DNA of 64,000 nucleotides, taken from NCBI RefSeq assembly GCF_014191725.1, contig NZ_JACHWZ010000021.1:1-64000 (forward strand), read 5' to 3'. The number at the start of each line of letters is the position of its first letter. Position 1 is the stretch's first letter. The translations under genes were made by a program, and so were the position numbers. Of this stretch, positions 23,532 to 32,871 are shown in pieces. The notes under the pieces were generated by a model that ran no database searches, had not been told where the DNA came from, and saw nothing but the letters and a program-made list of their open reading frames with translations. Source of the stretch: Microbulbifer rhizosphaerae (GTDB lineage Bacteria; Pseudomonadota; Gammaproteobacteria; Pseudomonadales; Cellvibrionaceae).

Positions 23532-24451
23532 CGATTTTGATCCCAGAACGGATAGAAGTTGTACCACTGCAGCGGCGCCAGTCGACAGTAGTGTTCGAGC
23601 CGCTGCGCGTAGCTGGCGACCAGCTCGCGAATATGGCCTTCGCGGTTGCCGCGGGCCATGCGCACCTGCTCGCAAAGCTGCTCCATATAAATGTCGTAGC
23701 CGTCGCGGCCGCGCAGGCAGAACAGGGTGTACACCGGGCACTTGAGCAATGCCGCGAGAATGTAGGGCCCCTGGGGAAAGGGTGCGGGGCGGCCGAGAAA
23801 TTCCGCGATGCAGGTGCGGCCGACGGAATTGATCGGCGTGCGGTCGCCGACGATTACCACGAACTCGCCGCGCTCCACCGACTCCGACAGCTGCATCGCC
23901 AGCGCCGGGGTCACCTCGGTCACCTGGGTTAGGCGCACCTGGCTGTTCGGATTCAGCAGCTTCATCATGCGGTTGAATTTTTTCGCGTGCTTGGTGTGCA
24001 CCAGCACATTGACCGTAACGTCCATCATGCTGGCCAGGGCTCGGCAGACTTCCAGGTTGCCCAGGTGGGAGCCGATCAGCACACTGCCGCGGCCGCCCTG
24101 AGCCAACTGGTGCAAAGCCGCGCGCCGGGGAAAATTTACCCGGCCGAGGGGCATGCCCACAAACCATGCCTCGAGCTTTTCCCGCGCGCTGTCGGCGAAA
24201 TTCAGGAAGATGCGGAAGCCGGTGGCCCAGTCGGGTTTGATACCCGCCTGCGGATAGCGGGCGGAGAAAAGTTGCAGGTATTGCCGGATCGCCAATCGAC
24301 CGCTGCGGTATTTCAGGTAGTAGCAGAGCACCACTGGGTAGACCGCGATCTTGAAGGCCACGGGCCCCAGGCGGTGGTGCAGCCAGAACAGGAATTTGAT
24401 CCCGAGGAAAAATCCCTGCTCGCGGTAGCGCGACCAGTGCACACTGCTCAC
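23528..24451 (-). CDS. LpxL/HtrB-like acyltransferase
   Basis: The product has 307 residues, starting at GTG 24451 that overlaps the glycosyltransferase stop. The family is lipid A lauroyl acyltransferase-like: one N-terminal membrane segment (about 30-46), the catalytic HxxxxD-type motif in IGSHLGNLEV (His followed by acidic Glu), and VIVGDRTPINSV further on. In aryl polyene clusters this class is thought to acylate the glycolipid anchor or attach the polyene to it. It may not act on bulk lipid A. It ends with a 4-base overlap on the ammonia-lyase start. Confidence 0.85.
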   Translation of the reverse strand: MSSVHWSRYREQGFFLGIKFLFWLHHRLGPVAFKIAVYPVVLCYYLKYRSGRLAIRQYLQLFSARYPQAGIKPDWATGFRIFLNFADSAREKLEAWFVGMPLGRVNFPRRAALHQLAQGGRGSVLIGSHLGNLEVCRALASMMDVTVNVLVHTKHAKKFNRMMKLLNPNSQVRLTQVTEVTPALAMQLSESVERGEFVVIVGDRTPINSVGRTCIAEFLGRPAPFPQGPYILAALLKCPVYTLFCLRGRDGYDIYMEQLCEQVRMARGNREGHIRELVASYAQRLEHYCRLAPLQWYNFYPFWDQNR

Positions 24452-25188
24452 AGCGCCGCCTCCGGTTTCAACCTGCGCGGCAAACGTGCCAGCATGCCGA
24501 AAAACAGGCGGGTGTGCATGGCGGAGATCAGCATATTGTCCTGCAGGCCGCGGAAGTGGGACACGCCGTCCACCGGGTAGCGCACCTGCACCGGCAGCTG
24601 CACCAACTCTCCGCCGCGCCAGTGCCAGCGCACCAGTACCTCCGGATCGAAATCCATGCGGTCGCCGGTGTACTCACCGTCGATCAGCGCCACGGTCGCC
24701 ACCAGTGGATAACAGCGCAGGCCGCACATGGAATCCCTGATTTCCAGCGACAGGGTATTGATCCACACCCACACGTGGGTCAGGTAGCGGCCCAGCAACC
24801 TCGCCAAGGGCACGGAGCGGTCGTACACCGGGTAGCCGCAGATCAGCGCGGTGGGGTCCTCCCGGCAGTGGTGCAGAAACTGGGGAATGTCCGCCGGGTC
24901 GTGCTGGCCGTCCGCATCCACCTGGATACCGTGGGAAAAACCCAGTTCGCGCGCGGCCCGCAGGCCGGTTTTTACCGCGGCACCCTTGCCGCCATTCTCC
25001 CCGCGCACCACCAAGTGCAACCAGTCGCCCTGCTCCCGCGAGAGCCGTTGCAATTCCTCACGGCAGCTTTCGTTGCAGCCGTCGTCCACCAGCACGCAGG
25101 GCACCCCGAAGCCGCGCAGGGAATCCAGCGTGCCGGCGATGGCGCGCTCGTGGTTGTAGACCGGGATAACGAAACAGGGTTTAACCAT
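24448..25188 (-). CDS. Family 2 glycosyltransferase
   Basis: The product has 246 residues from ATG 25188, which overlaps the AMP-ligase stop (ATGGTTAA). The GT-A fold starts with FVIPVYNHERAIAGTLDSL and has the first Asp pair in VLVDDGCNE. The metal-binding DXD-type IQVDADGQHD is at about 95-104. The C-terminal part carries a short hydrophobic segment but no long membrane tail. It resembles DPM1/DPG synthase-like enzymes and may glycosylate the lipid anchor of the polyene. Confidence 0.87.
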   Translation of the reverse strand: MVKPCFVIPVYNHERAIAGTLDSLRGFGVPCVLVDDGCNESCREELQRLSREQGDWLHLVVRGENGGKGAAVKTGLRAARELGFSHGIQVDADGQHDPADIPQFLHHCREDPTALICGYPVYDRSVPLARLLGRYLTHVWVWINTLSLEIRDSMCGLRCYPLVATVALIDGEYTGDRMDFDPEVLVRWHWRGGELVQLPVQVRYPVDGVSHFRGLQDNMLISAMHTRLFFGMLARLPRRLKPEAAL

Positions 25189-26875
25189 GATCGAAACACA
25201 ATTGTCCGCTGCTGTACTCGCGGGATTCTTCCCCCGCACAGCGGAAGCGGAATTTCAGTTTGTTTTTTTCAGGATTGAATTCCAGCTCCAGCTCTACCCG
25301 CTCGCCGGGCACCATCAGCTGCTTGAACTTGATCACTTCCATCGAGGCGAAGCGGCCGCCAATCCCCAGCAGTTCGCGACCGTAGTGCATTGCCCAATCG
25401 ATCTGCACCACGCCGGGCACTACTGGAGCGCTGGCAAAATGCCCGGGGAGGCAGATCAGTTCTGCCGGAACAGTTATCACCATCCGCGCGCGGTTCAACT
25501 CCGCTTCGCGGCTTTCGACCCGCGGCAACATCGCCGACGGCGTCGCATCGAAAACTTGCATCAACAATTCTCTCGGGCTCTTGCCCTGCTGATTGGTGGG
25601 TATCTCGCGCATGAAGCGCCACAGTCGCGGCAATGCCACACCCTCCAGGTCCGGCGCAAGATAGCCGCGCAGTGCGCGCACCAGTGCGGACTTGCCCCGC
25701 TGCGCCAGTTCACGCCGGCCCATCTCGCTAAGCACCACCATCGCGGCCACGCACTCACGCCCGCGCTTGAGGGTCAGTACTCTGGCCGCGGCAATCCAAT
25801 CGCTGCGGCACAGCAGTGTCTCTATCTGTGAAAGCGAGATACGTTTCTCTTCTATTTTTACAATCCGGTCCGCGCGCCCCAGCAGGCGGAAGCCCCGCGC
25901 CTCCAGCTGCACCCGGTCCTGCCCGGCGAAGGGTCGGTCCAGCCAGGGGGAATTCACCCGCAGCAGGCCCTCGCCGCTGCAATCGACCTCGACACCGTCC
26001 AGCGGATGCCACAGGCTGCCCTCCGCCTGGCGTCGCCAGGCGATGCCACCGGTCTCGGTGCTGCCGTAGATCTCGATCGGCGCCAGGCCGCTGAGCGCTT
26101 CTATCTGCTTCGCATCCTCCGCCGCCAGTGGCCCGCCGGAAGAGAAAATCGCGCGTAGCGAAGCCGCTCCTTCCCAGGGCCAGCTTTCGATACGACGGCT
26201 CAGTTGCGCCGGACTGGCCACCCAGATCGCCGGGGCGAATTTTTTCGCATCGCGCAAGAGCGCCGCTACATCCACGTAGGTCTTGCCGACAAAAGCGCAA
26301 CCGTTCGCCAGCGGCCACAACACTTTGAACAGCAGGCCGTAGATATGCTGGTGGCTCACGGTCGCCAGCACCGTGGCGCCGTCGGCCAGCGGTCCCCAGT
26401 GGCGCTGCTGCGCGGCGATTTCCCGCAGCAGTTGCATCAGCGTCTTGCCCACCCGCTGCGGCTCGCCGCTGCTGCCGGAAGTGAACAGCTGGATAGCGCC
26501 GGAAAAACTCTGCGGCAGTTCGCTGTCGGCCGCGGGCACCTCGCCCAGTGTCACAACCCCATCCGCATCCCACTCCCCCAGCCACAGGTCGACATCCTGC
26601 TGCAGCGACTGCACGGTGCTGCGCTTGTTGTTGGCCGGGATCACCACCTGCGCATCACAGGCCAGCGCGGCGAACAGCAGTGTGCAAAACTCGTAACTGT
26701 CGTCACAGTACAGGGCCACCGAAGGCCGGCCCGCGTCTCGCGGCAGCCGCTCGCGCAACACGTCGCAGGCGCCGGCCAGCGCCCGCTTGAAATCGCCAAA
26801 GCTCAGTACCCCGTCCTGGCTGTGGCACAAGGGGCTGTCATCGGTGGCGTAGCCGAATACCGATTTGAAATGCAT
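25181..26875 (-). CDS. AMP-dependent ligase fused to a hot-dog dehydratase
   Basis: The product has 564 residues with two domains. Residues ~1-445 are an ANL-superfamily acyl-AMP ligase: P-loop LFTSGSSGEPQRV, EIYGSTETGGIAWRR, LLGRADRIVKIEEKR, and the catalytic Lys in PTNQQGKSPREL. Residues ~460-564 are a hot-dog dehydratase with the active-site His in CLPGHFASAPVVPGVVQIDW (His about 479). In characterised aryl polyene systems these are separate proteins (ApeH and ApeI). Here they form one chain. The ligase would load the aryl starter on an ACP, and the dehydratase would act in elongation. The stop overlaps the glycosyltransferase start. Confidence 0.88.
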   Translation of the reverse strand: MHFKSVFGYATDDSPLCHSQDGVLSFGDFKRALAGACDVLRERLPRDAGRPSVALYCDDSYEFCTLLFAALACDAQVVIPANNKRSTVQSLQQDVDLWLGEWDADGVVTLGEVPAADSELPQSFSGAIQLFTSGSSGEPQRVGKTLMQLLREIAAQQRHWGPLADGATVLATVSHQHIYGLLFKVLWPLANGCAFVGKTYVDVAALLRDAKKFAPAIWVASPAQLSRRIESWPWEGAASLRAIFSSGGPLAAEDAKQIEALSGLAPIEIYGSTETGGIAWRRQAEGSLWHPLDGVEVDCSGEGLLRVNSPWLDRPFAGQDRVQLEARGFRLLGRADRIVKIEEKRISLSQIETLLCRSDWIAAARVLTLKRGRECVAAMVVLSEMGRRELAQRGKSALVRALRGYLAPDLEGVALPRLWRFMREIPTNQQGKSPRELLMQVFDATPSAMLPRVESREAELNRARMVITVPAELICLPGHFASAPVVPGVVQIDWAMHYGRELLGIGGRFASMEVIKFKQLMVPGERVELELEFNPEKNKLKFRFRCAGEESREYSSGQLCFDHG

Positions 26876-26879
26876 CCGC

Positions 26880-27431
26880 CTACACCTTTTGGATCAGTCT
26901 CTGCCGCAGCAGCCATTCGCCGGCAAACAGCGCTCCCATCAGCCCGTAGGAGATCAGGCCGTTATACAGGGTCCACAGCTGCATATCACCGGCCAGCGCG
27001 GTGGCCGCCGCGATACCACCGTTCAGCAGAAAGAAACCGCACCACACCTGGGTCACCCGACGGGTGTAGGCCACGCCCGCCGGCGGCAGCTCGGGCTCGC
27101 GCAGCCGTGCCAAGCGCTCGATGATCGTCTGCGGCTGGCGCAGGCTGTAGGCGAATACCGCAAACAAAATGCTGTTGCACAACACCGGATACCACAGCAG
27201 ACCCTGTGCATCGCCCCGCAACCAGGCGAAGGCGGCGACGATCAGCATCGCCACTGCCACCAGTCTGGCCCCGATCTTTGCGCTGCGGCCGCCCAGTGCG
27301 AGACGCAGGCCGGCAACCGCCAGCAGCAACAGCAGCAGCGAACCCAGCGATAGATACTGAATGCCGAAATACACCGCAAACGGATAGAGTGCGGCAACAA
27401 CGGCCAGCAACAGCTGTGCGAAGCGGGACAC
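26880..27431 (-). CDS. Membrane protein of aryl polyene clusters
   Basis: The product has 183 residues with about five hydrophobic segments (residues 8-25, 27-42, 55-70, 78-94, 130-150) and a short cytoplasmic loop RQPQTIIERLARLREPELPP. It resembles the COG4648-type inner membrane proteins encoded next to the AMP-ligase in aryl polyene clusters. Their exact task is unknown. The gene lies 8 bases after the second ACP gene and 4 bases before the AMP-ligase gene. Confidence 0.75.
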   Translation of the reverse strand: MSRFAQLLLAVVAALYPFAVYFGIQYLSLGSLLLLLLAVAGLRLALGGRSAKIGARLVAVAMLIVAAFAWLRGDAQGLLWYPVLCNSILFAVFAYSLRQPQTIIERLARLREPELPPAGVAYTRRVTQVWCGFFLLNGGIAAATALAGDMQLWTLYNGLISYGLMGALFAGEWLLRQRLIQKV

Positions 27432-27439
27432 TTCTAGGC

Positions 27440-27688
27440 CTAGCCCATAACCGTCTGGATAGCGGAAACCACGTCGCCCACGGTGCGCACGCTCTTGAAC
27501 TCCTCCGGGGCGATTTTTTTGCCGGTGAGTTCCTTCAACCGCACGATCAGATCCACCGCGTCGATGCTGTCGATATCCAGGTCGTCGGACAGATGTGCCT
27601 CGGGGGTTATGTCTGCGGCATCCACTTCAAACATCTCCACCAGAATGTCGGTCAGTTCCGACAGAATCGCATCTTTACTGTTCAACAT
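27440..27688 (-). CDS. Acyl carrier protein 2
   Basis: The product has 82 residues from ATG 27688. A longer start at 27724 overlaps the intergenic ribosome binding site region and is not needed. The phosphopantetheine Ser is about 41 in DDLDIDSIDAVDL. The acidic four-helix ACP pattern is clear. It is one of two ACPs in tandem. In characterised aryl polyene pathways one ACP carries elongation intermediates and the other has a special role, so a division of labour is likely. Confidence 0.9.
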   Translation of the reverse strand: MLNSKDAILSELTDILVEMFEVDAADITPEAHLSDDLDIDSIDAVDLIVRLKELTGKKIAPEEFKSVRTVGDVVSAIQTVMG

Positions 27689-27701
27689 CTTTGTATCTCT
27701 C

Positions 27702-27962
27702 TCACCCGCGGCGACTGTCCGCAACGAAGTTGGCCAGGTTGCTTACACTGGCGAAATGGGTTTTTGTCGTTTCGCTTTCGGCGTCGATAGTGATGTTGTA
27801 TTTTTTCTGCAGTGCGAGACCCAGCTCCAGCGCATCGATGGAATCCAGGCCCAAGCCCTCGCCGAACAAAGGTTCCTCCGGCTGGATATCTTCGGGGGAA
27901 ATATCCTCCAGGTTCAGCACTTCTATAATCAGCCCCTTAAGCTCTTCTACCAATTCGCTCAC
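27702..27962 (-). CDS. Acyl carrier protein 1
   Basis: The product has 86 residues. I place the start at GTG 27962, which overlaps the acyltransferase stop as GTGA and lies 8 bases after GAGGAG. A GTG three codons earlier is the alternative. The phosphopantetheine Ser is about 41 in GEGLGLDSIDALEL. Sequence identity to the second ACP is low outside the Ser motif, which supports distinct partners. Confidence 0.9.
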   Translation of the reverse strand: MSELVEELKGLIIEVLNLEDISPEDIQPEEPLFGEGLGLDSIDALELGLALQKKYNITIDAESETTKTHFASVSNLANFVADSRRG

Positions 27963-28744
27963 GCGACACACTCCTCAGTGAAATACTCTTTTAATTGTCT
28001 GGTGATTGTTCTGGCGGCCAGCGGCGTCTCTTGCGTGTCCTGCAGTTTCAGGACACCGTCACCAGTGGCTATCTCGAATTGAAAATGCGGGCGGGACAGC
28101 GGAATGCTGTACCAGGGAACATCCTTCATCAGCATCGGCGGATTGCAGCGGATGGTCACCAGTGTGGGGGCCACCCGGGCGCGCAGGGCCATATAGGCGG
28201 CACCGCGCTGAAGCCTGAGCCCCCTGCCCGGCACCGAACGGGTGCCCTCGGGAAACAGCACCACCGACTCGCCGTGCTCCAGCGACTCCGCTGCCAGCTG
28301 GATAATTTTTTCCGGGTCGTCGTTGGGAATATATCCGGCAGCGCTCACCACCCAGCGCATAAACGGATTGCGGAACAGGCTCGCCTTGACGATGCAATTG
28401 GCGTTGGGAATGCGCGAAATCAGGAACACCACGTCGATCAGCGACGGGTGATTGGCCAGCACCAACTGCCCCGGTTGGCGCAGCCGCGCTTCGTCGCAGA
28501 ACCGGTAGGTGTAAATGCCGGTGATATGCATAAAGCCGATAAAGGTCCTGAAGGCGTGGTGCACCAGCAGGCGCGCCCGGCGCCTGCGCACTTCGCTGTC
28601 GCGGTAGATCAGTTTGAGCGGCGGAAACACCAGCAGGCCCAGCACCAGGCCGCCGAACCCGAACAGGCTGAAGGCGGCGGCGGTGGCCGCCAAACGACCC
28701 CAATAGCTGTCTCTCCGCACGTCGGAAATCTTCTCAACCGCCAA
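27959..28744 (-). CDS. 1-acylglycerol-3-phosphate acyltransferase-like protein
   Basis: The product has 261 residues. The start is probably TTG 28744, with GGAGG six bases upstream and overlapping the end of the ketosynthase-like gene. A longer reading from 28804 would overlap that gene by 70 bases. Motifs are those of PlsC-type enzymes: VLANHPSLIDVVF (HxxxxD) and VVLFPEGTRSVPG. A membrane segment lies near residues 18-38. It may acylate the lipid part of the aryl polyene conjugate (ApeD-like role). Confidence 0.85.
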   Translation of the reverse strand: MAVEKISDVRRDSYWGRLAATAAAFSLFGFGGLVLGLLVFPPLKLIYRDSEVRRRRARLLVHHAFRTFIGFMHITGIYTYRFCDEARLRQPGQLVLANHPSLIDVVFLISRIPNANCIVKASLFRNPFMRWVVSAAGYIPNDDPEKIIQLAAESLEHGESVVLFPEGTRSVPGRGLRLQRGAAYMALRARVAPTLVTIRCNPPMLMKDVPWYSIPLSRPHFQFEIATGDGVLKLQDTQETPLAARTITRQLKEYFTEECVA

Positions 28745-29459
28745 TGCGCACCTCCCAGCCCTGCCCCAGGGGCACGCGACCGCCGCCGTCCACCAGCGCC
28801 GCAATCAGCGGCAGCTGGTACTCGGCGGATTCGAATGCGGATTCCGGCTCGCCGGCGTCGGCCTGCACCAGTTCGCAGCTCACCATCTCTCCTGCGCAGC
28901 CGGCACTCAGATGGAGAGCGGTGGCGCAGATAAACGGCGGGCTCTGCGCGCTGTGCCGGTAGAGTTCCGGCAGTGGCTCTTCGCAGAACAGCAGCAGCAA
29001 CTCGGGAAACCCCTCCGCCAGCATACCCGCCGCCTCCAGAAAACCCGCCTGCAACGGCAGGTCGCCACCCGCCAGGGCCAGCGCCGGGGAACGGATACCG
29101 CAGAGAATGGAGAGCTGGCCGGCAATGGCGTTGTGCACCGACAGGCCGAAAGCGGTGGGGGACAGCGGCTCACTGCCGACCACGTCCTGCAACAGGGAAT
29201 AGGTGCGCCGGGCCTCACCGTGCACCGAACAACACAGCAGGAGCATATCGCGCCCGGCGAGCAGCGGCTGAGCAGTGGAGAAGGCGGCCTTGGCCAGCGC
29301 GCTCAGGCGCCGGCGCTGCATGGCGGGCAGGAATGACACGTCCGGCAGGACATCGCCGGCCAGGCTCAGCTCGCCGCGCCGCCATCGAACCCAATCGGAT
29401 TGATCCCCAATTCCCGGTGCCCAGGCCCGCCAGGCAGAGAGTGTGAAATGATTTGGCAC
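28734..29459 (-). CDS. Beta-ketoacyl synthase-like chain-length factor
   Basis: The product has 241 residues, starting at GTG 29459, and is much shorter than a true ketosynthase. It matches the N-terminal ketosynthase-like domain found first in aryl polyene operons: LPAMQRRRLSALAKAAFSTA, SPTAFGLSVHNAIAGQLSI, ALAGGDLPLQAGFLEAAGML. The nucleophile Cys position is not occupied by an obvious Cys, so it is likely non-catalytic and tunes chain length with a partner ketosynthase (ApeC-type). It is the first gene of the operon. A 17-bp palindrome lies 10 bases before the start. Confidence 0.8.
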   Translation of the reverse strand: MPNHFTLSAWRAWAPGIGDQSDWVRWRRGELSLAGDVLPDVSFLPAMQRRRLSALAKAAFSTAQPLLAGRDMLLLCCSVHGEARRTYSLLQDVVGSEPLSPTAFGLSVHNAIAGQLSILCGIRSPALALAGGDLPLQAGFLEAAGMLAEGFPELLLLFCEEPLPELYRHSAQSPPFICATALHLSAGCAGEMVSCELVQADAGEPESAFESAEYQLPLIAALVDGGGRVPLGQGWEVRIGG

Positions 29460-29468
29460 CAGCTACTC

Positions 29469-29485
29469 ATGGGACCTGGTCCCAT
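29469..29485 (-). promoter_or_regulatory. Perfect 17-bp palindrome upstream of the aryl polyene operon
   Basis: ATGGGACCTGGTCCCAT is symmetrical around a central T and stands 9 bases before the first start codon of the operon. A -10-like TATATT follows upstream on the minus strand (about 29499-29504). It could be a repressor operator or a 5'-UTR hairpin that hides the ribosome binding site. Confidence 0.45.
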
Positions 29486-29530
29486 CCCCCAAGAAATCAA
29501 TATACCGGCGGCCCCTCATAGGACAGCCCA

Positions 29531-30017
29531 GTGGCTCTGATCAGCCTCGGCCACTTTGGGCTTGCCACCGCACCGGCAAACAAGCCGGAAATGGTACCCA
29601 AATTGACCAATTTCCGCCAGCGAATTGACATTCTGTACTTGACTGGCGTCCCATTTCCTATCGCCGGGCTCTCGGATGCACTGTCCACCGCCGACGCCAA
29701 GGCAAAACTGGACGGGGATATCCAGCTCCATTTCGGCGCCGCCCCCAAAGGTACTATCTCCCAACCATGGGGAATTCACCGCCAATAAGAAAACCAACGC
29801 TTTCAACAAATCCGATATCGAGGCCTGTCGCTGGGTGTTCCTGTCCGCGATGATCGCACTGCAGGACCGCGCGCGTCGGGAAGGCGGCAACGCGGTGGTC
29901 AATATCCGCAGCTACTACAAAAAGAATGAAGTAAACAGCTCCAGTGAATTCGAATGCGGGGCTGGCGCGGTAATGGCCGGAGTCACCCTAGAGGGGGAAG
30001 TGGTCACCCTCAAGTAA
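29531..30017 (+). pseudogene. Frameshifted envelope-type protein, unknown function
   Basis: Two frames belong to one protein. The first reads KPEMVPKLTNFRQRIDILYL...LSDALSTADAKAKLDG...IQLHFGAAPKG from 29531. The second continues with EFTANKKTNAFNKSDIEACR, WVFLSAMIALQDRARREGGN and AVMAGVTLEGEVV to 30017. The frame changes at about 29764-29770 in CCATGGGGAATTC and is repaired by removing one base. The family is a conserved gammaproteobacterial secreted protein once annotated as excinuclease ATPase subunit. Its usual signal peptide is also not visible. A sequencing error at the G-run is possible but the missing N-terminus argues for real decay. Confidence 0.65.
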
Positions 30018-30130
30018 TGGGTTTTCTACTCAGGCAGATACCGCTCCGCCTGGCATACCGCTTGCCTGAACGTATGGACCCGCCGCGAACAGCGGCGGGT
30101 CCTCCGACCGGCAACCAGCTCGAGCACTCG

Positions 30131-30350
30131 ATGTCATTCTTTATCCACACCTGCCTCTTCCTGCTGCTTTCCGCCCTGCTGACCAACGCCCATGCCTCTC
30201 CTCCGCGGCCGGTGATTTTCGATACGGATATGGCCATCGACGACTGATCCGCCCTCCTGCTGCTGTCGGGAGACAGATGCGAGTAAGGCCTTCGAATTGT
30301 TTATCCAGACGCTCAACGCACAAACAAGCACAACTGAGAGTTTTTTATAA
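30131..30350 (+). pseudogene. Nucleoside hydrolase remnant
   Basis: ATG 30131 opens a signal-peptide-like start (FIHTCLFLLLSALLTNAHA) followed by PVIFDTDMAIDD. This is the calcium-binding DTD-x-x-IDD signature at the start of inosine/uridine-preferring nucleoside hydrolases. A TGA replaces the next codon, after which SALLLLSG still matches the family. A few bases later, in another frame, SKAFELFIQTLNAQ looks like the C-terminal helix of such an enzyme. The whole catalytic middle is gone. Its position next to the purine locus suggests a former periplasmic nucleosidase. Confidence 0.6.
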
Positions 30351-31016
30351 ATCGTGCGCAGAGCGCTCCGGCGGCTCCAGCCCCACCCCGGCCAAAATGG
30401 TGCGGCTGAGAAAATCCGCAATCTCGTCGATCATCGACCGCTCGTATTCCGCGCGATTGAGGATGGTCAGCACCTGGGTTTCGAAATCCGCATAGTGTTG
30501 CGTCGACGACCAGATCAGGAAAATCAGGTGGGTGGGGTCCACCGGTTTCATTCTGCCGTCGGCAATCCAGGCTTCAATCACCTCGGCTCTCTTTCTCACC
30601 CAGGGCCGCATTTTATTGCGCATATAGTTCTTCAGGTGTGGCGCGCCCTGGATGATTTCCATAGCGAATAGCTTGGAGGATTGCGGATGGGTATAAGAGA
30701 GTTCGACCTTCTGACGGATAAAGCGGTCGAGCACCCCGGCCGGGTCGTCCTCAACATTGATCTCGTCGAAGTGGTCGTTCCACAGGCCGATAATCTCTTC
30801 CAGCACCGCCAGGTAGAGATTGGGCTTGGTTTTGAAGTAGTAGTGGATATTCGCCTTGGGCAGCCCGGCGCGATCGGCAATCGCCTGGATACTGGCCCCC
30901 TTAAAACCCTTCAGGACAAATTCCTCGCGCGCGGCGCCCAGGATCAATTCCAGATTGTGATCGCGGATCTTTCCGCGCTTGTAGGTTTTTTTTCTTTCCG
31001 CTGTATTGCCGCCCAT
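30345..31016 (-). CDS. TetR-family regulator, RutR-like
   Basis: The product has 223 residues from ATG 31016. The longer frame to 31190 has no ribosome binding site and is rejected. The N-terminal helix-turn-helix includes IQAIADRAGLPKANIHYYFK (20 residues). The C-terminal ligand domain resembles YcdC/RutR: KLFAMEIIQGAPHLKNYM and LIFLIWSSTQHYADFE. RutR senses uracil or purine-related bases in other bacteria and controls pyrimidine and purine catabolism. Here it diverges from the xdhABC operon and is a good candidate for its regulator. Its stop overlaps the nucleoside hydrolase remnant. Confidence 0.85.
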   Translation of the reverse strand: MGGNTAERKKTYKRGKIRDHNLELILGAAREEFVLKGFKGASIQAIADRAGLPKANIHYYFKTKPNLYLAVLEEIIGLWNDHFDEINVEDDPAGVLDRFIRQKVELSYTHPQSSKLFAMEIIQGAPHLKNYMRNKMRPWVRKRAEVIEAWIADGRMKPVDPTHLIFLIWSSTQHYADFETQVLTILNRAEYERSMIDEIADFLSRTILAGVGLEPPERSAHDL

Positions 31017-31147
31017 CGCCACCGGTCCCGTAGAGTTGTCCGCGGCGACAAGATTACCGACCGCGGGGCGGTAGACGCAACTTGTGTGCCATGGACTCGG
31101 GACTCGAACAGAATGCCGGAGCGTTATACGAAGGCCCTGATGTCGGG

Positions 31148-31315
31148 GGCTTTTTGCGGGACATTGACTCGGGCCATCCATGACCCTCACCCTGCGGGCG
31201 CCTTTAGGCGTCCAAAACGGCTATCCTGCCGTTTTGTCTGCGGCCATGGATGGCCGCGGAGAGCGTACAAGGACGTATTTAAGGGGGGCGCCCAGCCCGT
31301 GTCCCGCAAAAAGCC
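31148..31315. repeat. 168-bp element with perfect 16-bp terminal inverted repeats
   Basis: GGCTTTTTGCGGGACA at 31148-31163 and its exact reverse complement at 31300-31315 bound the element. Inside are hairpins GGCCATCCATG/CATGGATGGCC and AAAACGGC/GCCGTTTT. It contains no coding frame. It accounts for most of the 424-base gap between the TetR gene and xdhA. MITE-like or a large REP-like structure. Confidence 0.65.
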
Positions 31316-31440
31316 ACCGATAGCAGGGCCGCCACGAGGCCGGTTAAGGACTGAGGCCGGCCGAGAAAAAACCTGTCCAGTTGGCCAGCTTTTTGCTGGT
31401 ATTTGTCAGACGCTATAAAAGCGGCCTGCCGGAGCGACTG

Positions 31441-32863
<1,423 letters not shown>

Positions 32864-32871
<8 letters not shown>

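Noticed and set aside
21969-24167. 732-codon version of the ammonia-lyase starting inside the acyltransferase gene
   Set aside because: The first ~210 codons are a shadow of the acyltransferase frame. The family start is ATG 23531.
31381-31440. RutR-like operator between the TetR gene and xdhA
   Set aside because: TTGGCCAGC and CCAGC-TTTTT-GCTGG look partly symmetrical, but the match to a TTGACCA-type RutR site is too weak to call.
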